A DNA stretch of 8,624 bases from assembly GCA_937862595.1 (NCBI GenBank), contig CALMFL010000352.1, positions 1-8,624 on the forward strand, written 5' to 3'. The DNA comes from an uncultured Fidelibacterota bacterium. GTDB taxonomy: Bacteria; Fidelibacterota; Fidelibacteria; Fidelibacterales; Fidelibacteraceae. Position numbers and translations under genes: made by a program. The notes below the pieces were generated by a model, which worked only from the letters and a program-made list of their open reading frames with translations, did not search any database and had not been told where the DNA came from. Numbering within the stretch: position 1 is the stretch's first letter; each line of letters starts with the position of its first letter. This document shows positions 1-6,336 of the stretch, one piece after another.

Positions 1-1168
1 CAACTATTACGGAAAATCCTCAACGAAACGCTCCTACTCCTTTGACGACTTCCCGGCGAACCTGAAATTCTCCCTCTATGCCGAAGATAAAATGAACTTT
101 GACCTCTTTAAACGCCGGATGGATATCCTCTTCGGGATCCGTTACGACCTCTTCAATCCCGAGCGCCTGCGCCTTTCCTTCGACGAAGGGTTCTCGCTCT
201 TCGATGCGAAACAGGGCGATTTTTTCAGTCCGCGCTTCAATCTGAAATACCAGCTCAGCGACGACCTTGCCCTGCGCGCCGGAACCGGGCAGAGCGTGAA
301 AGCGGTCTCGCTGACCCAGATCTACCGCGTTCCGAAGCATATCGCCTACTACGACACGGTGTCGCAGCAGCAGACGGAAAAGATCCTGTACCAGGTCAAC
401 GAATACCTGAAGTCCTATGTGTCGCAGAAGACCGAAGCCTCGCTGGACTGGAAAGTGAGTCCGCTGGTGGGCGTTTCGCTTACCGGTTATTACGCCAAGA
501 CCAAGGACCGGCCGCGCAGCGTCACCTATCCGGAAGGCTACGAGATCAATCCCGATACGATCAACACGGAATATACCTACGCCGTGTATGAGAATATCGG
601 CTGGGAGGAAGACTACGGACTGGAGCTCACCCTGCGGACCAACCGGATCCACGACGTGAAATATGCCATCAACGCGACCTACCGCTACAGCAATTCCGGC
701 GGGGACAACCTGACCTACGATCCGGACTACCGTTCCACCTCGGCCGAATGGGAACTCTGGTACCCCTCTCCCCGGATCTGGCAGAGCAAGCTCGTCCTGG
801 ATGGTCAGGCCAGCTACCTGAACCAGCGTTTCGGTCTGTGGGTGACGATGGACATCCAGTACACCCCCTTCTATAAAAAACAGACCGTCTACAGCAGCAA
901 CGGCTTCGAAACGATCAACGAATACAATGACCCCTATACCTTTTATCAGGGCATGTCCTACTGGTACGATGCCGAAGAATACAATTACACGGGCCAGTGG
1001 CTCATTAACCTGCGCATTTCAAAATCACTGGGTCCGAATACCGAGGTGTCCCTGTATATCAATAACTTCTTCGATAACCGCGCACGCTTTATCAGTCCGT
1101 ACACCGAATCGGAGATCGAGCTGAACTCCCCCATCTATTACGGTCTGGAAATGAGCGTACAACTGTAG
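1..1168 (+). CDS. TonB-dependent outer-membrane receptor, C-terminal barrel (5' partial)
   Basis: The reading frame is open from base 2 with no stop, so the gene begins left of the window; 388 codons are visible. The protein is a run of alternating polar and aromatic/hydrophobic beta-strands with tyrosine-rich turns, such as MDILFGIRYDLFNPERL, FSPRFNLKYQLSDDLALRAG, VSLTGYYAKTKDR and TEVSLYINNFFDNRA. This is typical of the 22-stranded barrel of TonB-dependent receptors, whose plug and TonB box would lie upstream. FSPRFNLKYQLSDDLALRAGTGQS matches the widespread receptor pattern in which a strand is followed by an 'R-x-G-x-G' segment; it is described here in part only as a motif. It ends with YYGLEMSVQL, which fits a C-terminal barrel signal although the last residue is Leu rather than the usual aromatic. 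Known role of the family: energised import of large or scarce ligands such as siderophores, heme, cobalamin, metals or glycans. The ligand cannot be inferred here. It is followed after 7 bp by the lipoprotein gene, indicating an operon. The ATG at codon 31 of the visible frame is internal, not the start. Confidence 0.85.
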   Translation, partial: NYYGKSSTKRSYSFDDFPANLKFSLYAEDKMNFDLFKRRMDILFGIRYDLFNPERLRLSFDEGFSLFDAKQGDFFSPRFNLKYQLSDDLALRAGTGQSVKAVSLTQIYRVPKHIAYYDTVSQQQTEKILYQVNEYLKSYVSQKTEASLDWKVSPLVGVSLTGYYAKTKDRPRSVTYPEGYEINPDTINTEYTYAVYENIGWEEDYGLELTLRTNRIHDVKYAINATYRYSNSGGDNLTYDPDYRSTSAEWELWYPSPRIWQSKLVLDGQASYLNQRFGLWVTMDIQYTPFYKKQTVYSSNGFETINEYNDPYTFYQGMSYWYDAEEYNYTGQWLINLRISKSLGPNTEVSLYINNFFDNRARFISPYTESEIELNSPIYYGLEMSVQL

Positions 1169-1175
1169 AGGCAAC

Positions 1176-2303
1176 ATGAAAAGAAAACTATACCATATCG
1201 TCTTACTGTCGCTTGCACTGCTGCTGGGTGTTTCCTGCCTGCTGTTTGAGGACAAACCCCTTGCCGTTGACGGGAACCTGACGATCCGTCTGCAGTTCTC
1301 CGCGCCCTCGGAGGAGGATTCCTCGCTGATCGTCCCGGTCGCCGGCCTGAACGTACTGATCTACACCCGCGACTACAACATTCCCGAACTGGAAGCCGTC
1401 ACGGATTCCGCCGGCAGCGTATGCTTCGAAGGACTGCCCTACGCGCACTACAATGTGGAATCCCACGCGGTCTTCCGCCCGAACGGCTACACCGAAATTG
1501 AAATGGTCGGGGCGAAATCCCTCATCCTCACCGTGGATTCCATCGGGACCGACAGCGTCTATTCCGACACCGTCAGGCTCGAAAAATCCAAGCGCGGCCT
1601 GAAGATCAACGAGATCTACACCTCGGGCCCGCCCAACAACATCTTCTATTTTTACGACCAGTTCTTTGAGCTGTACAACGGGCTGTCCGAAAGGGTTTAC
1701 CTCGACGGCATGATCTTCCTGCGCTTGCGCGCCTCTGCCCTGGACGCCGACACCCTTTCGGTCACCTATATCTATCAGTTCCCCGGCACGCCGGGCACGG
1801 GACGGCAGTATCCGCTGGAACCCGGCGCCTTTGCGGTGCTGGCCGGGAATGCCTTCGACCATAATCTGATCGGACCGATCAGGGGGAAGACCGTCGATCT
1901 GTCCCACGCGGACTGGGAATTCTACAACATGATCGAAGCCGGCGCCTATGACAACCCGAACGTCCCCAATCTGACCTCCAACAACGGCCGGGTCACCCAG
2001 GCGAGCAAGGTGGACTTCATGGTCGGACTGACCGGGGACGGGCTGGCCCTCTGCGACGGAACGGATTACGACCAGAGCGACGGGATCGATTGCCGGACGG
2101 TCATCGATTGCGTTGAATACAGCTCCTCGCCGGACCACATCAAAGAAGTGCCGACCGCCCTGGACGCATCCTACGGCGGGGTGGGGCAGCTGAAATATGC
2201 GGGGCAGTCCCTCGAGCGCATCCGCCCGGGATTCGACACCAACAATTCCGCGATCGACTTCGTGATCATCTCCAAACCGACACCGGGATATCATCATGAA
2301 TAA
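1176..2303 (+). CDS. DUF4876-like lipoprotein with lamin-tail-like domain
   Basis: This 375-residue protein begins with a lipoprotein signal peptide: basic MKRK, a hydrophobic core, then LLGVSC with the acceptor Cys at residue 21. Gly at -3 makes the lipobox slightly non-canonical. Residues about 31-115 resemble a small carboxypeptidase-regulatory/transthyretin-like Ig fold, with the pattern TDSAGSVCFEGLPYAHYNV. Residues about 140-370 resemble DUF4876 and lamin-tail domains: KINEIYTSG opens, FFELYNGLSERVYLDGM follows, and SLERIRP...SAIDFVI...PTPG closes. DUF4876 proteins are, to my knowledge, envelope proteins of Bacteroidetes and relatives encoded beside TonB-dependent receptors; their biochemical role is unknown. 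The start is supported by AGAGG at 1167-1171, overlapping the stop of the receptor gene. The 3' end overlaps the next gene by 8 bp. A role as an accessory lipoprotein of the upstream receptor is inferred from context, not shown. The family assignment is from memory of sequence patterns. Confidence 0.78.
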   Translation: MKRKLYHIVLLSLALLLGVSCLLFEDKPLAVDGNLTIRLQFSAPSEEDSSLIVPVAGLNVLIYTRDYNIPELEAVTDSAGSVCFEGLPYAHYNVESHAVFRPNGYTEIEMVGAKSLILTVDSIGTDSVYSDTVRLEKSKRGLKINEIYTSGPPNNIFYFYDQFFELYNGLSERVYLDGMIFLRLRASALDADTLSVTYIYQFPGTPGTGRQYPLEPGAFAVLAGNAFDHNLIGPIRGKTVDLSHADWEFYNMIEAGAYDNPNVPNLTSNNGRVTQASKVDFMVGLTGDGLALCDGTDYDQSDGIDCRTVIDCVEYSSSPDHIKEVPTALDASYGGVGQLKYAGQSLERIRPGFDTNNSAIDFVIISKPTPGYHHE

Positions 2304-3717
2304 AAAAATGATCACGATTTTCCTGCTTCTGGCGGTTTTCTCCTTTGCCGCGGCCTTTGAGAACAGCGTCATCCGGCTCCCGCAGTTTCAGGATAAAACT
2401 GAGGAACCCCTGAGCGCCTACGCGCTGACAGGCAATCCCGCCGCCGCGCTTTGCCCGGAAAACCTTCAGATCCTCAGGATCGGGACAGCCTTTTCCGCCC
2501 TCGGATACCGGCGCGCCTACGATCCCGCCGCCACCCGCCTGTACCGGGCGGATTTCACGACCCTTCGCCGCATTGACGACCGGTCCTTCTTTTCCACGAA
2601 CATCAGCTATGACGAGTACCGTCAGCGGGATATCTTCGCGTCCATGGAAAAGGACTTCTACGACGACTACTTCAGCATGATCGATTCCACCCTGGGGAAC
2701 ACCGCCTACTACGGCCCCCGGCTGCAGATCCTGTACAATATCCGGCTGACGAACAGGCTGTTCTTCGGCGTGGAAGCGGATTACGGCGTGGAGCGAAGCC
2801 TGAAGGACACCTTCCCGCAGACGATCACGATTATGCGCAACAGCCACTACCGGGCCGGGTTCGAATACCGCGGCCAGCGGTCCGCGCTGGGGATTTTCGG
2901 CAGGTACTACGACGACCAGACCCATTACGAGGCCGTCAAACAGTATTCCGAAGTCGAGACGAAGACCTACTACGGATACAACGTGTATTATAACGAACTT
3001 GCCACCTCCACGGCAAAGAAACGCCGCACGCGCAACGGACTGGAATACGGCGCGCACGCCGGCTTCGGGACCGGGACCCCGCTCTCGCTCGATCTCAGCG
3101 TCTCGGGACTGCACCGCATTTCCCGGGCGGACCTTCTCCGCGGCTCCTATACCCGGGAACGCGGCCTCTGGCAGCGCCAGGGCGTGCACCTGACCGGGAA
3201 CCTGAACTGGTATCCCGAAGAAGGTCCGGCCGCTGTACGCGTCTATGCGGATTACCTGGCTTTCGAGGACTGGGGAAAATCCCTGATCTCCAACGCGCTG
3301 GTCATTGAGAACGAAGAGGTTCGCTCCCGTTTCGGCGCCATGCTGGTTTACCGCCCCTCCCTGGCGCAGCAGGCCTACGCCGGCGCGGAAGGCGGGACCG
3401 TATCCTACGATTACCGGGAATATGTCTTCCCCTTTGCGGATGTGCGCGGCGGCTTCGAATGGAAATTCTACGCCGGGGCGGGCATCTACCTCGGCGCCAA
3501 AACCCGGACGACATTCAGCCTGGGGTACGAAAAAGAGATCCCGAGATTCTACTGGAACACGACGGACTTCGAAAATATCGAGGTGATAATTAACCTTGAA
3601 CAATTGTTTTCTTTCGGTTATATTAATCTGAGCTTTGAATATATCAGCAAAAAACCGGCGAATGATTTAAGAACCGTGGAATCGGTGGCATTCGGGCTTT
3701 CAATTCGTCGAAAATGA
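2296..3717 (+). CDS. Outer-membrane beta-barrel protein, probably DUF6850-like
   Basis: This 473-residue protein has a Sec signal peptide (MNKK, hydrophobic residues 5-17, likely cleavage after AAA at residue 20). From about residue 60 to the C-terminus it consists of alternating amphipathic strands rich in Tyr, Phe, Gly and Arg, for example RLFFGVEADYGVERSL, YRAGFEYRGQRSALGIFGRY, FEWKFYAGAGIYLGAKTRT and GYINLSFEYISKK. This pattern indicates an outer-membrane barrel. Position directly after a DUF4876-like gene and a TonB-dependent receptor suggests the DUF6850 family of Bacteroidetes barrels, which I recall co-occurring with them; this needs a profile search. The start ATG lies inside the end of the upstream gene (shared ATGAATAA), with GGGA at 2285-2288 as a weak ribosome site, so translational coupling is likely. 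An in-frame ATG at 2308 is an alternative start that would shorten the basic N-region. The last 45 codons are much more AT-rich than the rest and use TTG, TTA, AGA, CGA and ATA. Function is unknown; transport, porin or assembly roles are possible. Confidence 0.75.
   Translation: MNKKMITIFLLLAVFSFAAAFENSVIRLPQFQDKTEEPLSAYALTGNPAAALCPENLQILRIGTAFSALGYRRAYDPAATRLYRADFTTLRRIDDRSFFSTNISYDEYRQRDIFASMEKDFYDDYFSMIDSTLGNTAYYGPRLQILYNIRLTNRLFFGVEADYGVERSLKDTFPQTITIMRNSHYRAGFEYRGQRSALGIFGRYYDDQTHYEAVKQYSEVETKTYYGYNVYYNELATSTAKKRRTRNGLEYGAHAGFGTGTPLSLDLSVSGLHRISRADLLRGSYTRERGLWQRQGVHLTGNLNWYPEEGPAAVRVYADYLAFEDWGKSLISNALVIENEEVRSRFGAMLVYRPSLAQQAYAGAEGGTVSYDYREYVFPFADVRGGFEWKFYAGAGIYLGAKTRTTFSLGYEKEIPRFYWNTTDFENIEVIINLEQLFSFGYINLSFEYISKKPANDLRTVESVAFGLSIRRK
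3596..3624 (+). promoter_or_regulatory. Possible sigma70-type promoter for the secreted propeller gene
   Basis: TTGAAC at 3596-3601 and TATATT at 3619-3624 are separated by 17 bp, matching the sigma70 boxes at four and five of six positions. The site sits inside the AT-rich 3' end of the barrel gene, about 140 bp upstream of the next start. If used it would let the propeller gene be expressed apart from the receptor operon. Bacteroidetes promoters use a different consensus, so the call depends on the organism's lineage. Confidence 0.35.
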
Positions 3718-3750
3718 AGCATCATGCGAAATAAGTAAAAAAAGTCAAAA

Positions 3751-3756
3751 AAGGAG
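3751..3756 (+). promoter_or_regulatory. Strong Shine-Dalgarno of the propeller gene
   Basis: AAGGAG lies 6 bp before the ATG at 3763, within an A-rich leader. It is the strongest ribosome site in the window; the other genes have weak or overlapping sites. It fixes the start choice and suggests high translation of the secreted protein. Confidence 0.75.
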
Positions 3757-3762
3757 ACTACA

Positions 3763-6234
3763 ATGAAGAAAGTGCTAACGATGATTGTCTGTGCATGGGT
3801 CGCTGCCCTTGCATTCGGACAATGGGAAATGGTCACCGGGCCGGTTGAATTTACCAGTCCCGGCGACGCCGTAGCCCTGAACGCAACAACCTTCCTGAAG
3901 ATCGCAGGCAATACCGTCAGCAAGACGACGGATTTCGGCGCCAACTGGACGGACATCGTCCTCCCCGAAGGCGTCAGCCTGACGGCGATCGACGCTGCAA
4001 ATGAGACGGTCGTTTACGTCTGTGCGAACGGCGGCCTCGTTTACAAATCTGAGGATGCCGGCGATACCTGGGACCAGGTCGGCGACACCGCGAATTTTAA
4101 GATCGACATGAAAGTGATCGACGTCCTGGACACCGCCAACGTCTTCATCGGCGGCGGAACGACGACCCCCAAGGCCGGCTGGTTCTTCAAGACCGCCGAC
4201 GGGGGAGCCACCTGGGACACCACCCTGGTCGGCGCGGAACTGAATGACGGCGGCATCGCCTTCACCTCAGCCACCAACGGCATCGTGTTCGATGACGGTA
4301 CCACCGGCATTATCCATACGACCCATGACGGCGGCGCCACCTGGACGGATTACGCCGTAACCCTGCCGGTCGGACTGGCATCAAAGCGCATGTATTGCGC
4401 GTCTGCCGCCGTAGGCACCCAGACCTTTTTGATCGGCGCCTACAACAACGTCGTCTGGAAATCAACGGACGGCGGCGACAACTGGGCCTGTGTCAGTGAG
4501 ATCACCTACGCCTTTGACCGCATTGTCGACATTAAAGCCTTCGATGCGAACACCTATATCGCCGCCAGCAGCGTCTCCGATCTTCTGGTCACCGCCGACG
4601 GCGGGACCAGCTGGGACACCCTGGCCATCGGAAGCGCCCAATCCTGCCAGGCGATCGCCTATTCCTCTCCGACCAACGGCATGGTCTTCTCAAGCTACGG
4701 ACAGGATTACACCACGGCGGACGGAGAGACCTTCGTGCCGATGCACGAATGGCCCGGCGTCAGCTTCTTCGGTCTGGCTTTCCCCTCCGAAAATAAAATC
4801 GCCGTTTCGGCGACCTTCGGCGGCGAGTTCACCCTGAGCGAAGACAACGGAGCAAGCTTCTCGTATCCCACCAATGCGGGTACCAAAGCGAAATCCTCTC
4901 TGTTCAAGACCGTATTTATCGACGAAAACACCGGCCTTGTGGGCGGATCTTCCGGCTTTATCGCCAAAACGCTTGACGGCGGCGACACCTGGACGACCAT
5001 CCCGACCCCGATGGCGGAACAGAGCAATAAGCATATCAACATGCTGTACATCGCGCCGAACGGCGACATCTTCGCCGGCGGCTCCAGCGGTCTGGTGATG
5101 AGAAGCACCGACGACGGCGACACCTGGGCGCTGGTCAGCACCGGTTCGACCCAGACCGTCTACGACATGTGCGTGTTCAGCAACGGCATGGCCATGCTGG
5201 GACAGGGAAGCGGCCAGTATTCGGTCAGCACCTCGACCTCGCTGGATACCTTTGCGCTTGTCGTGGATAACGGCGGCATGTCCTACCGCTCCATCGTCGA
5301 GAACGGCGAAGGCGTCATTCTTGTCGGTGCTTCGGATGCGATCTGGCGCACGACGGTCGATGCATACGATACACTGGAAAAGATCTTTGACGTTCCGGGC
5401 GCCCTGGATATCTACGGCGTTGCCTTCGTGAACGACACCCTCGTTTACGCCGTCGGTGAAAAAGGCGTCGTCCTTTTCTCCGAAGACGCGGGACTCACCT
5501 GGGAAGCCGAACTGGCAGGACCGGAAGAGACCGAGACAACGATTCAGAACCTGCAGTTCAACGGTAAAAAACTCTGGGCGGTCGGCCAGGACGGCCTCAT
5601 CATGTTCAAGGATTACACTCCGCGCTATACGGTCAGGGCTCATGTGAACATGTCCTATCAAATACGTCTTGGCAATTTTGTCCATGCAGGCCACCATCTT
5701 GATATTATCGGCGGCTTCAACGGCTGGAGCGCAGGCGTTTCCATGACGGACGCAGACGGCGACAGCATCTATTCGGCCGTGCTCGGCGAATTTGCGGAAG
5801 GCGAGAGCTTTGAATACAAATGCCGCCGCAACGGCGCCTGGGACAATACCGAGGAATTCCCCTTCGGCGGCGGCAACCGTTCGTATACGGTTTTAGCCGT
5901 TGAAGATCAGGACATTCCCACGTTCTGGTATAACGACGAAGAACCCGTTGTTGCGGCCGAGGGTGTTCCTGCCGAGTATAAGCTGGCGCAGAACTATCCG
6001 AACCCCTTCAACCCCGCCACAACGCTCAACTTCCAGATCCCGGCAAGCGAACTTGTTTCATTGAGCGTCTACAACCTCACCGGCCGCAAGATCGCCGATC
6101 TGGTCCACGCACAGCTTGAAGCGGGTTACTATCACGTCGATTTTGACGGAAGCATGCTCCCGAGCGGTATCTACATTTACCGTCTCACCGCGGGCGAATT
6201 CTCTTCCGTAAAGAAGATGACACTGCTTAAATAA
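3763..6234 (+). CDS. Secreted Asp-box beta-propeller protein with E-set/CBM-like domain and T9SS type A sorting domain
   Basis: This 823-residue protein has a signal peptide (MKKVLTMIVCAWVAALAFG, likely cleaved before Gln20). Residues 50-617 contain repeated Asp-boxes of the form S/T-x-D-x-G-x-x-W: KTTDFGANW (54), KSEDAGDTW (95), KTADGGATW (143), TTHDGGATW (186), KSTDGGDNW (233), VTADGGTSW (276), KTLDGGDTW (402), RSTDDGDTW (447) and SEDAGLTW (573). Degenerate copies lie near 317, 359, 490, 530 and 615. Spacing is about 40-46 residues, giving roughly 14 blades, so two seven-bladed propellers of the YCF48/BNR/sortilin-like type are likely. Residues about 620-725 form an E-set domain resembling CBM20/48 (GGFNGWS, DADGDSIYS, FEYKCRRNG, GGGNRSYTV). 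Residues about 738-823 are a T9SS sorting domain with NYPNPFNP and terminal KKMTLLK, which is normally removed on export and surface attachment. It lacks glycosidase catalytic motifs I could recognise, so a binding or scaffold role is likelier than an enzyme. Link to the neighbouring receptor genes is positional only. Confidence 0.88.
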   Translation: MKKVLTMIVCAWVAALAFGQWEMVTGPVEFTSPGDAVALNATTFLKIAGNTVSKTTDFGANWTDIVLPEGVSLTAIDAANETVVYVCANGGLVYKSEDAGDTWDQVGDTANFKIDMKVIDVLDTANVFIGGGTTTPKAGWFFKTADGGATWDTTLVGAELNDGGIAFTSATNGIVFDDGTTGIIHTTHDGGATWTDYAVTLPVGLASKRMYCASAAVGTQTFLIGAYNNVVWKSTDGGDNWACVSEITYAFDRIVDIKAFDANTYIAASSVSDLLVTADGGTSWDTLAIGSAQSCQAIAYSSPTNGMVFSSYGQDYTTADGETFVPMHEWPGVSFFGLAFPSENKIAVSATFGGEFTLSEDNGASFSYPTNAGTKAKSSLFKTVFIDENTGLVGGSSGFIAKTLDGGDTWTTIPTPMAEQSNKHINMLYIAPNGDIFAGGSSGLVMRSTDDGDTWALVSTGSTQTVYDMCVFSNGMAMLGQGSGQYSVSTSTSLDTFALVVDNGGMSYRSIVENGEGVILVGASDAIWRTTVDAYDTLEKIFDVPGALDIYGVAFVNDTLVYAVGEKGVVLFSEDAGLTWEAELAGPEETETTIQNLQFNGKKLWAVGQDGLIMFKDYTPRYTVRAHVNMSYQIRLGNFVHAGHHLDIIGGFNGWSAGVSMTDADGDSIYSAVLGEFAEGESFEYKCRRNGAWDNTEEFPFGGGNRSYTVLAVEDQDIPTFWYNDEEPVVAAEGVPAEYKLAQNYPNPFNPATTLNFQIPASELVSLSVYNLTGRKIADLVHAQLEAGYYHVDFDGSMLPSGIYIYRLTAGEFSSVKKMTLLK

Positions 6235-6249
6235 CGAACCCTGGATAAG

Positions 6250-6281
6250 AAAAAAAAGGGCTGAAATTCAGCCCTTTTTTT
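6250..6281 (+). terminator. Rho-independent terminator after the propeller gene
   Basis: GGGCTGA at 6258-6264 pairs perfectly with TCAGCCC at 6268-6274 around a 3-nt AAT loop. Eight A residues (6250-6257) precede the stem and seven T residues (6275-6281) follow, so the structure could terminate in either direction. It starts 16 bp past the stop codon and separates the propeller gene from the iron-sulfur gene. Confidence 0.93.
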
Positions 6282-6282
6282 A

Positions 6283-6311
6283 TTTTCATCCTGCAACAAT
6301 TATTATATATT
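6283..6311 (+). promoter_or_regulatory. Likely promoter of the iron-sulfur membrane protein gene
   Basis: TTTTCA at 6283-6288 and TATATT at 6306-6311 are 17 bp apart, immediately after the terminator. Transcription would start near 6318, leaving a short leader with AAAGGGA at 6324-6330 about 6 bp before the ATG at 6337. The -10 sequence is identical to the one proposed at 3619. The need for a promoter after a strong terminator supports the call; no operator-like palindrome is visible. Confidence 0.45.
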
Positions 6312-6336
6312 CAACCGGTAATAAAAGGGACTAAGC

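Noticed and set aside
1203..2372. A 389-codon open frame on the minus strand opposite the lipoprotein gene
   Set aside because: It is a shadow of the lipoprotein gene and crosses the junction of two real plus-strand genes; no domain is recognisable.
2266..3603. A long open frame on the minus strand (445 codons) opposite the barrel gene
   Set aside because: It mirrors a real gene with a signal peptide and barrel pattern. The opposite frame lacks a signal, domains or a ribosome site, and arises from GC-rich third positions.
3763..6234. Assignment as a sialidase or xyloglucanase because of the Asp-boxes
   Set aside because: Asp-boxes are structural and occur in many non-enzymatic propellers; I saw no catalytic Arg triad or recognised glycosidase active-site pattern.
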